The notes under the pieces: generated by a model | What the model was told of the DNA's origin: nothing | Database searches by the model: none | Seen by the model: only the letters and a program-made list of their open reading frames with translations | Assembly: GCF_001667035.1 (NCBI RefSeq) | Contig: NZ_LZIR01000006.1 | Location: forward strand, 30,971 to 94,970 | Reading direction: 5' to 3' | DNA: 64,000 bases | DNA from: Mycobacterium sp. 852002-51057_SCH5723018 | Lineage (GTDB): Bacteria > Actinomycetota > Actinomycetes > Mycobacteriales > Mycobacteriaceae | Shown: one piece after another, positions 1 to 7,338 of the stretch | How positions within the stretch are numbered: the stretch's first letter is position 1 | Layout: every line of letters starts with the position of its first letter | Translations under genes and position numbers: made by a program

Positions 1-205
1 GCGGCAGCAGGGCGCCGGCCGCTGGTCGAAGATCGTCGAGCTCAACCCGCTGCTGCACTATCTCGACATCGTGCGGGCGCCGCTGCTGGGCGCACATCAG
101 GAACTGCGGCATTGGGTCGTCGTGGTGGTGCTGACGGTCATCGGCTGGACGCTGGCAGCGTTCGGGATGCGGCAGTACCGGGCGCGGGTTCCGTACTGGG
201 TATGA
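1..205 (+). CDS. ABC-2 type transporter permease, C-terminal part (Rv3783/RfbD-like)
   Basis: Only the last 67 codons are inside the window; reading frame 2 runs to a TGA at 203-205. The visible end carries the ELNPLLHYLDIVRAPLLG stretch and one hydrophobic helix (VVVVVLTVIGWTLAAFGM), which are typical of O-antigen/galactan ABC-2 exporter permeases. In M. tuberculosis the matching gene, Rv3783, lies next to the galactan genes and is thought to help move the lipid-linked galactan precursor across the membrane. Here it is the left border of the conserved cell-wall locus and converges on a minus-strand PE/PPE operon that M. tuberculosis does not have at this place. The family call is firm; the substrate is inferred from synteny. 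Confidence 0.8.
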   Translation, partial: RQQGAGRWSKIVELNPLLHYLDIVRAPLLGAHQELRHWVVVVVLTVIGWTLAAFGMRQYRARVPYWV

Positions 206-238
206 GCCGGTGCGTGGACTTTTCGGGCAAGCTGCCAA

Positions 239-510
239 CTATATTTCGCAGAGTTTCCAGTATGCCTCGGACGCGGAGGTTCGCAATTCTTCATCATCCA
301 AACCGCCTGCCCTTCGGCGCAAGTCCGGCTCGGAGGTGTATTCATCGACATCGGTGAACAGCTGATCAAGTACATCAAACTCTCGGCTATGAACTTGATC
401 TTTGTCGCTCTTGAATAACTCGAGATACCTGGATTCGAACTCCTGAGCTGAAGCCGGCGGCCGACGAAGCTAGAAATCAGTGGCAGATACTTGGCGCACA
501 TTCTCTCCAC
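239..510 (-). pseudogene. colicin-like immunity protein, frameshifted
   Basis: The reading frame starts at a GTG (510) or ATG (501) with the N-terminus MCAKYLPLISSFVGRR. It must shift by one base near 440-455 to continue as ASAQEFESRYLELFK, then LDQLFTDVDEYTSEPDLRR and a TAG at 239-241. The joined protein of about 85-90 residues looks like the bacterial self-protective colicin-like immunity family (Pfam Colicin_immun): a helical start, an A-x-EFE-x-YL motif, then an acidic LF-DVD-Y segment. The second half alone has an in-frame stop just upstream and no start codon, so the gene is broken or holds a sequencing error. It lies 54 bases after the first immunity candidate on the same strand, as expected of an orphan immunity gene behind a polymorphic toxin. 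Family assignment is from motif memory. Confidence 0.6.
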
Positions 511-564
511 CGCAGCACGATGACGACGTCAGCCACATACCAATCCGGTGCGCTTCGGAGTACC

Positions 565-834
565 TCACCGGCTGATCGGCCACACCTCAAGGAGGGACTC
601 GATCGCCCGTTCAACCGCCAATCCGTGTTCGTTCGGGGTGTAATCGGACCCCAAGCTCTTAATCACCGCGGTGGCAAGCACATGCTCGACGGCCTGAAGC
701 TGCGTTGCCGTCGGCTCTTGGACCTCGCCGACTTCAGCGAGAAGCCCAGCATCCCGGTGTGCGAGCTCCTCCACAATCACCGCGCGGTGTTGTGGCGGGA
801 TGGCGTCGAGAAATTTACCCACTAGTGTCTCCAT
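565..834 (-). CDS. candidate immunity protein for the PPE toxin
   Basis: This 89-residue, mostly helical and acidic protein has no signal peptide or membrane segment. Its ATG (832-834) lies inside the last codons of the PPE-toxin gene, so the two frames overlap by 13 bases and translation is probably coupled. The C-terminal half (TATQLQAVEHVLATAVIKSL, then DYTPNEHGLAVERAIESLL) resembles small actinobacterial proteins that I have seen without an assigned function. The immunity role is inferred only from position (directly 3' of a toxin-like domain), size and cytosolic character. The alternative is an unrelated conserved hypothetical protein. Confidence 0.6.
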   Translation of the reverse strand: METLVGKFLDAIPPQHRAVIVEELAHRDAGLLAEVGEVQEPTATQLQAVEHVLATAVIKSLGSDYTPNEHGLAVERAIESLLEVWPISR

Positions 835-2645
835 CCATCACGGCCTCGTGCCCAGGCGGTGACCACTTGACCGTCCTTGTTCAAAATCACTGTTGCGTCT
901 TTGCCGTAGTACAGCCAAGCCCCGCGTCCTGCTTCGTCTGTCTCGTATAGGGGCGCCATAGTTGGGTGATCAACGGCATCCTGTAGGGCTCGGTCGTTGA
1001 CGCCATGACCATCCCGATTGTTTATCTGCTCTCTTCCATGGTCTGTAAATCCGTTGATTCCCTGCGGTGGGGATGGTTCCGGCGCAGGAGATGGTGGTTC
1101 GGCCGGTTCACCCTTCGGCGGTTCGGTTCCGGCCCTGGGTGGTTCAGGGCCGCCGCCTTTGAGTCCCCCGCCCGGAGTGCCGCCACCTGTTGTCGAGCCG
1201 CCGCCCCCGCGACCGGGATTGCCGCCCCCGCCGAAGCCTCCTCCACCACCGCTGAAAGCTCCGCCAGGCGGACCGCCCTCAAATTGTTCGATCCCGCCTT
1301 CTCCGCCTTCGCCGGTGCCGGTTGGGTCTCGCATTTCGTTCAGCGGTGTGGCGGGCACGTCAGTCACGCCGCTTGGCGGTAGAGCTGGTGGCGACGCCGG
1401 CGGTGGCGATGTCGGTGAACGTGGCGGCGGCGGCGGGAGGTTCAGAGTGTGGGCGGTGTCGCCGAGGTCTAGCTGGCGTGGTGGCGATGGCGTGGAGGAG
1501 ACGGTGGGACGTGGTGGTTCGGGGTGGACGTAGGCCAGCGGCTGAGCAGCCGTCGAGCCGGTAGTAGTCAGAGGGGCGGTAGTGACCGGGCCACGCAGCT
1601 CGGCGGCGTTGAGCATGCCGGGGCGCGCGCTGCTGGCCTGCTCGGCGGGTGGCGGAGTGAAACCGTCGCCGGTCGGCCGAACATAGCTGGTGAATCCCGC
1701 GCCCGGATAACCGCTGGCGACACCACCTGGCCCCGGTGCCGATCCGGTTGGCGGGGTTAGGGTTTCGGCCCGCGAGATCAATGCCTGGTCAACCTGGGAT
1801 GAGGCTAACCCCTGGCCGCCGGGTGTGGCCGCTGTCGGCGCGGCAACCGCCCCGGCCTGCGGGAGCCTGGTGAACATTCCGGTTGGCGCTTGCGAGGCGC
1901 CGGTCACCGTCCGGGCAGGGGTTTGTGTAGCCGCCAACGGGGCCGCCTCCCGCATCGCGGCTGCACCCGTCTGCGTTGCTGCTGCGGCCGGCGTTATCGC
2001 CGCTTGCAGGGCTTGCTCGCTGGCCTGCATCGTCGCCCCGGCCGCGCTCATGGCCGCGTTTTCGGCCAACGCCGCCGCAGCAACAGCCGGCGCTACTGGC
2101 GACGCCCCAGCCACTGCTGGCGGAAACGGAAGCATGATCGCCGCGGTACTCGCGCGCAACGCCACCCCATAGGCTGCGCCCGCGGCGGCATTGCGCGGCC
2201 ACATATGGCCGTAGTACTGCAGGTTCAACGCCGCGATCCGCGGGGTCAACGCACCCAACGTGATCAGGTTGATCTGCTCCGCAGCGTGCTCCCCTATCCG
2301 ATTAGCCAGCGCCTGCTCGGCAGTCACCATCGACGCTAACGCCGTCTGGTGCGCAGCGGCCGCCGCCGCCACATGCGGCGCCTTCTCCAACAACGCCGCG
2401 ATCAGCAGTTCATGCTGGGTGTCCAGCGCAGTCTGCGTGGTGGCCGAGGCCGCGGCAGAAGCCCCCTGCCAATTGGCGCCATAGGTTGCCGTGCCGGTCG
2501 CTGCGGAGGCCGCTACCACCGTTTGCAAGTTCGCGGCGTGGGCACCCAACGTCTCGGCATAGGCCAACGTTGAAGCCGGACCAGCCCCCGACATCAACGC
2601 CGTGTAGTTGGCCTCCGGACTAAACGTCGGCCACGGATGCGCCAC
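822..2645 (-). CDS. PPE-family polymorphic toxin with C-terminal nuclease-like domain
   Basis: The 607-residue protein has three parts. Residues 1 to about 180 are a PPE-type helical domain with a WQG (W-x-G) motif at 59-61, the type VII (ESX) secretion fold. Residues ~180-528 are a low-complexity Ala-, then Pro- and Gly-rich linker. The last 79 residues (529-607) are a compact charged domain with TDHGREQINNRDGHGV (His536), LYYGKDATVILNKDGQVVT and a final GWRH. That pattern recalls the C-terminal RNase-like toxin domains on some LXG, WapA and Rhs proteins of other bacteria. I infer a toxin exported by an ESX system together with the PE partner 16 bases upstream. The start is a GTG preceded by GAGGGGACCTC. 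The PPE part is well supported; toxicity and nuclease activity are inference. Confidence 0.72.
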   Translation of the reverse strand: MAHPWPTFSPEANYTALMSGAGPASTLAYAETLGAHAANLQTVVAASAATGTATYGANWQGASAAASATTQTALDTQHELLIAALLEKAPHVAAAAAAHQTALASMVTAEQALANRIGEHAAEQINLITLGALTPRIAALNLQYYGHMWPRNAAAGAAYGVALRASTAAIMLPFPPAVAGASPVAPAVAAAALAENAAMSAAGATMQASEQALQAAITPAAAATQTGAAAMREAAPLAATQTPARTVTGASQAPTGMFTRLPQAGAVAAPTAATPGGQGLASSQVDQALISRAETLTPPTGSAPGPGGVASGYPGAGFTSYVRPTGDGFTPPPAEQASSARPGMLNAAELRGPVTTAPLTTTGSTAAQPLAYVHPEPPRPTVSSTPSPPRQLDLGDTAHTLNLPPPPPRSPTSPPPASPPALPPSGVTDVPATPLNEMRDPTGTGEGGEGGIEQFEGGPPGGAFSGGGGGFGGGGNPGRGGGGSTTGGGTPGGGLKGGGPEPPRAGTEPPKGEPAEPPSPAPEPSPPQGINGFTDHGREQINNRDGHGVNDRALQDAVDHPTMAPLYETDEAGRGAWLYYGKDATVILNKDGQVVTAWARGRDGWRH

Positions 2646-2661
2646 GAGGTCCCCTCAACTG

Positions 2662-2961
2662 CTACAGCGACATGGCCGCCGCGCGCATCGCCTCACTGGC
2701 CACCGTGATCGCTCCAGCTGACGACTGGGCGTCAGAAAACAATTCCCGCGCCGCCGCATGCTCGCCCGCAGTCACCATATACGCCGCACCCACCGCCGCC
2801 AGCGCCGCGGCGAAGGCCGCCGAATCAGCGTCCGCGCCCATCGGCATGGCTCCCATCAACGTCGCCGCGCCCGCGGCCGCACCCGCACCCGTCTGCGCGG
2901 CCAATGCCGCCTGGTCAGCCGCGGAAGCCGCCACCGCAGCTGGCTCCATCGCAAATACCAT
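2662..2961 (-). CDS. PE-family protein, partner of the PPE toxin
   Basis: This 99-residue Ala-rich helical-hairpin protein has the PE signature PMGADADSAAFAAALAAVGA in the middle. PE proteins pair with PPE proteins and are exported by ESX systems through EspG chaperones. The usual YxxxD/E export motif is not clean: the closest is YMVTAGEH. I chose the ATG at 2961 over an in-frame TTG at 2967 because AGGAAGG lies 9 bases upstream of the ATG. The gene is first in a minus-strand operon (PE, PPE toxin, immunity candidate, broken second immunity gene). The PE-PPE pairing makes joint secretion likely. Confidence 0.75.
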   Translation of the reverse strand: MVFAMEPAAVAASAADQAALAAQTGAGAAAGAATLMGAMPMGADADSAAFAAALAAVGAAYMVTAGEHAAARELFSDAQSSAGAITVASEAMRAAAMSL

Positions 2962-3190
2962 CGCCAATTACCTTCCTAAAGCACCCACCCGCATTACGCC
3001 CCGCCGACCACTGAGTGATCGTAGGCTCGCGACCACCAGCGCCGCACTTCAATAAATGGATTTCAATGAGGCGCATCTCCGCCAAATGTCAGCAGTATTC
3101 CCCGTTCGGGATATGCCAATGCAGGGCGCCTTTTCGTAGCCGGTTATCCCGCCTCGAGCGGTCGTCGCGTGTCGGCGGGCGCCATTAGAA

Positions 3191-3206
3191 TCGAACACAT
3201 GTTCGA
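3191..3206 (+). promoter_or_regulatory. LexA (SOS) box over the start codon
   Basis: TCGAAC-ACAT-GTTCGA is a perfect match to the mycobacterial LexA operator TCGAAC-N4-GTTCGA. It overlaps a TAGAAT -10 hexamer at 3186-3191 and spans the ATG at 3199. A transcript from this -10 would start at about the A of the ATG, so the mRNA is probably leaderless and LexA binding would block it fully. Predicted control: induced by DNA damage. Confidence 0.85.
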
Positions 3207-4626
3207 TGGATTGGCCGATGCGCTCGTGGTGGACGCCATCACCGATGCCGGCCGCGCACAAAACATGTCGTGCGCCCGCGAGCTGGCGGCCATCGGTGAG
3301 CTGTATGCACGCCGAGCGCCGGACGATGATGCCGAGCGGTTCAGTTGGGCCGTCGACGGGCATGAGAACGTCGTCGCCGAGGTCGCCGCGGCGCTACGAA
3401 TCAGCCGTGGTCGAGCCCGCGGGCGGTTGCGGCACGCGATCGCCTTACGTGAGCGGCTGCCGCGCGTGGCGGAGGTGTTTGCCCGCGGCGATATTGACTT
3501 CCGCCTTGTGGCGGCACTGGTGACTCGCACCGAAAACGTCGACGATGACGAGTTAATCGCCAGGATCGATGCCGCGGTGGCTCGCCATGCCGCGAAGTGG
3601 ATGCGGTTGTCGGGACCCAAGGCCGCCGAGCGTATTGACATGTGGGTCGCGCGCTTCGACCCAACTGGTGTGCGGGTACCGGGCCCCCGCAACGAGAATC
3701 GGTACGTCGAAATCGGGTGCACCGATGCGGGACTGGCCGGGGTGTGGGCGCAGCTGCATGCCACCGACGGGGCCGCCCTCGAGCACAAGCTCGATGCGCT
3801 GGCCGCCACGGTGTGCCAGGAGGATCCGCGTACCAAAGCCCAGCGTCGCGCGGATGCCCTGGGTGCGCTGGCTTTCGGGGCCGAGGTGCTGGGGTGCCAG
3901 TGCACCAGATCGGAATGTGCTGCGCCACAACGCCCGCAGAGCACTAACTTCGTGATCCACGTGCTCGCCGAGCAGGCCGCCGTCAACGGCGATTCACAAG
4001 CTCCCGGCTATCTATCCGGATATGGCCCATTGCCCGCAGCATTAGTCCGTGAGCTGACCGCGCTGGCCAAGACCAAGCCCCTGTGGATCCCACCGGGCGT
4101 AGCGGAATCTGGCTACCGGCCGTCGACGCCGCTGACCGAATTCGTCCGGTTTCGCGATCTGACGTGCCGCTTCCCCGGGTGCGACGAGCCGGCCGAGCAC
4201 TGCGACATCGACCACACCGTGCCGTTTCCGCTGGGCCCCACCCATCCGTCGAATCTCAAACTGCTCTGCCGCTACCACCATCTGCTCAAGACCTTCTACG
4301 TCGGCTCAGATGGGTGGCGGGATCGTCAGGAACCCGACGGCACCGTGTTGTGGACGTCACCCTCGGGACGTCAATACGTTACGAAACCTGGTGGGTGCCT
4401 GTTGTTTCCAGTACTAGCCGCCCCTACGGGAGCACTGGTGCTGCCCACCGACCCGCCGCCGGGAGAAAACCGCGGACTCATGATGCCGGTCCGTCGACGA
4501 ACTCGAGCCCAAGAGCGCGCCGCCCGGATCAGCTGGGAGCGCGGCATCAACGAAGAGCGCATCGCCGCAGAGGCGGCACGGCGTGCCGAGCGCATCGCCG
4601 CCAGCTACGAGCCACCGCCCTTCTAG
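3199..4626 (+). CDS. DUF222 / HNH endonuclease-domain protein (13E12 repeat family)
   Basis: The protein has 475 residues from the ATG at 3199. The N-terminal two-thirds is a helical DUF222-type region. The C-terminal HNH nuclease motif includes CRFPGCDEPAEHCDIDHTVP and NLKLLCRYHHLLK, with the two paired Cys, the catalytic-type DIDH and the NLxxLCxxHH zinc/metal core. This is the 13E12 family, which is multi-copy in mycobacteria and often LexA-regulated; its cellular role is unknown. A GTG at 3169 would give 10 more residues, but the -10 box at 3186-3191 lies downstream of it and favours 3199. The C-terminus is a long charged helix (RRRTRAQERAAR). The gene is divergent from the PE/PPE-toxin operon. 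Confidence 0.85.
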   Translation: MFDGLADALVVDAITDAGRAQNMSCARELAAIGELYARRAPDDDAERFSWAVDGHENVVAEVAAALRISRGRARGRLRHAIALRERLPRVAEVFARGDIDFRLVAALVTRTENVDDDELIARIDAAVARHAAKWMRLSGPKAAERIDMWVARFDPTGVRVPGPRNENRYVEIGCTDAGLAGVWAQLHATDGAALEHKLDALAATVCQEDPRTKAQRRADALGALAFGAEVLGCQCTRSECAAPQRPQSTNFVIHVLAEQAAVNGDSQAPGYLSGYGPLPAALVRELTALAKTKPLWIPPGVAESGYRPSTPLTEFVRFRDLTCRFPGCDEPAEHCDIDHTVPFPLGPTHPSNLKLLCRYHHLLKTFYVGSDGWRDRQEPDGTVLWTSPSGRQYVTKPGGCLLFPVLAAPTGALVLPTDPPPGENRGLMMPVRRRTRAQERAARISWERGINEERIAAEAARRAERIAASYEPPPF

Positions 4627-4680
4627 CGGCGCCAAGAATCCTTCAAGGATCCGTCAAGGCGCCGCCGCGACGCTGCACTC

Positions 4681-5220
4681 ATGAATGACACAGCTTTCGA
4701 CGACGACGTCTACTTCGCCACCATGCACCGCGCGGACGCACCGAGCGGCCGCACGGCAAGGTTCCACGCGCGCAAGCTCTTCGAGAACCTGCCATGCTGC
4801 CATCGCTCCTGGTCCAATCCCGGCAAGCGCTTCTTCCTGCACGGCTGCGAGCGCACGTTCGAGATCGAATTCGCTTGCGCGGACGCCGAACCCGACTCCG
4901 GCTCGGTGGTGGACAGCGCCGCGCTCGACGAGGTCCGGGCGGCGCTGCGCTACCAGTTCGACCACACCACGCTGATCGCCGAAGACGACCCGCAGCGTGA
5001 CCTGTTCGAACTGCTGGCCGAGCGCGGGGTCGTCGACCTGCGGATCATGGACAGCACCAGCATGGACGGGTCGGCGGCCTGGGTGTTCGAGACCGCCGAG
5101 CACATCGTTGCGCTGGCCACCGGCGGCCGGGTGTGGGTGTCGCGGATCGAGGCAAGCGAGAGCCGCAACAACGTGGTCACCCTCACCGCGGGACCGGTAA
5201 CGGCCACGGGCTGGGCATAG
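4681..5220 (+). CDS. 6-pyruvoyl-tetrahydropterin synthase / QueD-like protein
   Basis: The protein has 179 residues. ENLPCCHRSW, FFLHGCERTFEIEF, VVDSAALDEV and YQFDHTTLI follow the order of PTPS/6-carboxy-tetrahydropterin synthase motifs (Cys region, HGH region, acidic strand, D-H catalytic pair). Classical enzymes bind zinc with three His. Here the first seems replaced (FHARKLF where FxAxHxL is expected) and the HGH motif reads HGC, so the metal site may be altered and the reaction uncertain. No queuosine or folate genes are adjacent. It is followed 32 bases later by the NfeD-like and flotillin genes on the same strand, so co-transcription is likely but a shared function is not obvious. Confidence 0.68.
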   Translation: MNDTAFDDDVYFATMHRADAPSGRTARFHARKLFENLPCCHRSWSNPGKRFFLHGCERTFEIEFACADAEPDSGSVVDSAALDEVRAALRYQFDHTTLIAEDDPQRDLFELLAERGVVDLRIMDSTSMDGSAAWVFETAEHIVALATGGRVWVSRIEASESRNNVVTLTAGPVTATGWA

Positions 5221-5252
5221 CGCACAAACCTCCGATGGAGGAGTATGCGATC

Positions 5253-5456
5253 GTGAGCGACGCCTCGGCCATCGGCTGCGTTGGAACCCTGACCGTGGCA
5301 ACCCGCGGGGACCGAGGGGCCGGCGAGGTATTGGTGACGGTGCGGGGGTCGAAGGAGGCCTTCCTGGCTTGGTCCGACGAACCCTTGCCGAAGGGCGCCC
5401 AGGTGCTGGTTGTCGAGGTTCGGAGCGCCCGGACGGTGGTGGTCGAGCCGTGGTAG
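5253..5456 (+). CDS. small NfeD-like OB-fold protein
   Basis: The protein has 67 residues. The pattern is GTLTVATRGDRGAGEVLVTV, then a loop, then GAQVLVVEVRSARTVVVEPW, matching the beta-barrel soluble domain of NfeD proteins, which partner flotillins. There is no membrane segment. I chose the GTG at 5253 because GGAGGAG at 5237-5243 is well placed for it; an ATG at 5235 would add six residues but would put that Shine-Dalgarno inside the gene. Its position directly ahead of a flotillin gene supports the assignment. It is short and could also be a generic OB-fold domain protein. Confidence 0.65.
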   Translation: MSDASAIGCVGTLTVATRGDRGAGEVLVTVRGSKEAFLAWSDEPLPKGAQVLVVEVRSARTVVVEPW

Positions 5457-5491
5457 GGCCTCGTTCGACCTGAATTGACGACCGAATTCCC

Positions 5492-5506
5492 CCGGTATAG
5501 AACCGG
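5492..5506. promoter_or_regulatory. palindrome ahead of the flotillin gene
   Basis: CCGGT-ATAGA-ACCGG is a perfect 5-bp inverted repeat, 21 bases before the flotillin ATG and 9 bases before its AAGGAG ribosome-binding site (5516-5521). It could be an operator or a small hairpin in the leader; no regulator is identified. Confidence 0.3.
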
Positions 5507-5527
5507 CGAAACCCTAAGGAGTCCAAC

Positions 5528-6667
5528 ATGCTCGGTTATAAGGTGCCTGCCCCGGATGAAGCGATGCTGATCTCCGGCGCCCGGGCCAAAGGAAGTGCCC
5601 CGTTCCGCGTCGTGACCGGGCATGGCGCCTTCATCATGCCGTTTTTCCGCAAGGTTCGGTTCCTGACGCTCGCCATGTGCGAGGCCGAGGTCGCCGAAAA
5701 GTGCGTCACCCAGCAGGGCATCACCCTCAACGTGCGCGCGGTGATCGCGTTCAAGGTCGGCAACGACACCGAAAGCATCATCAGTGCCGGGCAACGGTTC
5801 CTGTCCGAGCAGGACCAGATGTCGGTGCTGACCGGACGAATCTTCGCCGGCCACCTGCGCTCGATCATCGGCTCGATGACCGTCGAGCAGATCATCCGGG
5901 AACGCCAGAAGCTGGCGACCGAGGTCCTCGACGGTTCCAAGGAGGAGATGGCCCGGATCGGGCTCAACGTCGACGCCCTGCAAATCCAGTCCATCGACGA
6001 CGACGGGCTCGGCTACATCAACGCGATGTCGGCACCGCACAACGCGGCCATCCAGCAGCAAGCGCAGATCGCCCAGGCGAGGGCGAACCAGGCCGCCGCC
6101 GAAGCCGAGCAGGAATCACAGCGCAAGCAAGCCGAATTCGCCCGTGAGACCGCGATTGTCAAGGCGCAATACAAGGCCGAGGTCGACAAGGCTCAGGCGC
6201 AAGCCGCTCAGTCCGGACCGCTGGCGGAGGCACAGTCCCAGCGCGAGGTGCTGCAGATGAGGACCGAACTAGCCCAGCGCGCAGCCGAGCTGCGCCAGCA
6301 GGAGCTGGTCGCCGAGGTGGTCAAGCCCTCCGAGGCCGAGGCCGAACGCGTCCGGATCATGGCCGTCGCCGACGCCGAGAAGATGAAGATCCAGGCCGAG
6401 GCGGCAGCGTCGCACAATCGGGTGGCCTTGGACAAGATGCTCATCGACCAGCTGCCGCAAATCGTCGAGAAGGCCGCGCGGGGCCTCTCCGGCTCCAACC
6501 TGACCATCCTCAACGGCGCCGAGGGGCTCAGCCAGGTGGCCACCGGGCTGGTCGCGCAGGGCAAGGCCATCTTCGACGCGCTGCGAAGCGACGACGCGTA
6601 TTACGACGACGAAGAAGCCGCCGGCCCGCTCGCCACCAACTCCAACTCGGGCCAGCACGGCCGCTGA
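5528..6667 (+). CDS. flotillin-like SPFH/band 7 membrane scaffold protein
   Basis: The protein has 379 residues. An N-terminal SPFH domain (about 20-180, with RVVTGHGAFIMPFFRKVRFL and EQIIRERQKLATEVL) is followed by a long Ala/Glu/Gln-rich coiled coil (about 180-310, many EAE and QAQ repeats) and the oligomerisation region (LPQIVEKAARGLSGSNLTIL), then an acidic tail (DDAYYDDEEAA). Flotillins assemble into ring-like scaffolds at the inner membrane. There is no clear transmembrane helix at the N-terminus, so membrane contact may be by a hairpin or peripheral. AAGGAG six bases before the ATG fixes the start. It is the last gene of the PTPS-like/NfeD-like/flotillin run. M. tuberculosis has another SPFH-NfeD pair, but not at this locus. 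Confidence 0.88.
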   Translation: MLGYKVPAPDEAMLISGARAKGSAPFRVVTGHGAFIMPFFRKVRFLTLAMCEAEVAEKCVTQQGITLNVRAVIAFKVGNDTESIISAGQRFLSEQDQMSVLTGRIFAGHLRSIIGSMTVEQIIRERQKLATEVLDGSKEEMARIGLNVDALQIQSIDDDGLGYINAMSAPHNAAIQQQAQIAQARANQAAAEAEQESQRKQAEFARETAIVKAQYKAEVDKAQAQAAQSGPLAEAQSQREVLQMRTELAQRAAELRQQELVAEVVKPSEAEAERVRIMAVADAEKMKIQAEAAASHNRVALDKMLIDQLPQIVEKAARGLSGSNLTILNGAEGLSQVATGLVAQGKAIFDALRSDDAYYDDEEAAGPLATNSNSGQHGR

Positions 6668-6686
6668 CCGCGCCAGCAAACGAGGA

Positions 6687-6692
6687 TAAAAT
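6687..6692 (+). promoter_or_regulatory. candidate -10 box for the Gre-like gene
   Basis: TAAAAT fits the mycobacterial TANNNT -10 pattern in the 150-base gap after the flotillin gene. It is 125 bases before the GTG at 6818, so the leader would be long. This is a weak call. Confidence 0.25.
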
Positions 6693-6817
6693 CGCCGCCC
6701 TCGGGGTATGCACGTGTACAACAACGAGGCTGGCCGCGGATATGGTGGCGGCTGCCTCGCCGTGGTGCAACACTGAAGCGCTACAAAGCACAGTTGCGGC
6801 AGACAGGGTCGAAGGAC

Positions 6818-7297
6818 GTGAGCAAAAAAGCCCAATCACCGGTAGACGCGGCGCGGGAGAACCTCGCCGCGGAGCTGGACCGGCTACGGCAGCGACGGGA
6901 TCGCCTGGAGGTCGAGGTCAAAAACGACCGCGGCATGATCGGCGATCACGGCGACGCCGCCGAGGCCATCCAGCGCGCTGACGAACTGGCCGTCCTCGCC
7001 GACCGGATCAACGAACTGGACCGGCGGTTGCGGTCCGGCCCGTCGCCCGACGAGGACTCCGAAGCGCTGCCGGGCGGCACCGAGGTGACCCTGCGATTCC
7101 CCGACGGCGAAGTCGTCACGATGCACGTCATCTCCATCGTCGAAGAAACTCCCGCCGGCCGGGAGGCCGAGACGCTGACCGCACGCAGCCCGCTGGCGCA
7201 GGCGCTTGCCGGCCACAAGGCTGGCGACACGGTGACCTACTCGACGCCCCAAGGCGAGAACCAGGTCGAGCTGATCTCGGTGAAGCCGCCCCGCTGA
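6818..7297 (+). CDS. GreA/GreB-like RNA polymerase secondary-channel factor (Rv3788-like)
   Basis: The protein has 159 residues. An N-terminal antiparallel coiled coil (about 10-75, LAAELDRLRQRRDRLEVEV, then GDHGDAAEAIQRADELAVL) is followed by the FKBP-like C-terminal domain (LPGGTEVTLRFPDGEVVTMH, ARSPLAQALAGHKAGDTVTY). The SPLAQALAG-H-GD motif is typical of Gre factors. The M. tuberculosis counterpart Rv3788 is a Gre-family protein that binds the polymerase secondary channel and acts as an inhibitor rather than a cleavage factor. The GTG start aligns with the start of that family; GAAGGA sits unusually close to it, so an upstream TTG at 6794 is a less likely alternative. Confidence 0.85.
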   Translation: MSKKAQSPVDAARENLAAELDRLRQRRDRLEVEVKNDRGMIGDHGDAAEAIQRADELAVLADRINELDRRLRSGPSPDEDSEALPGGTEVTLRFPDGEVVTMHVISIVEETPAGREAETLTARSPLAQALAGHKAGDTVTYSTPQGENQVELISVKPPR

Positions 7298-7323
7298 CGC
7301 ACCCGGGGCCCCGTCGACCCCGT

Positions 7324-7329
7324 TAGAAT
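7324..7329 (+). promoter_or_regulatory. -10 box of the gtrA-dprE1 operon
   Basis: TAGAAT, a good mycobacterial -10 hexamer, ends 9 bases before the ATG of the GtrA-family gene. Transcription would start at or within three bases of the ATG, so the message is leaderless or nearly so, and no ribosome-binding site is visible. Confidence 0.6.
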
Positions 7330-7338
7330 GGCCCCGCC

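Noticed and set aside
97..510. 137-residue minus-strand open frame as one intact protein
   Set aside because: Its C-terminal half runs antisense through the ABC permease gene and has no protein-like composition; only its first ~16 residues belong to the broken immunity gene.
1018..1533. Pro/Gly-rich plus-strand frame opposite the PPE-toxin linker
   Set aside because: It is the antisense of a GC-rich low-complexity linker and has no start signal or family features.
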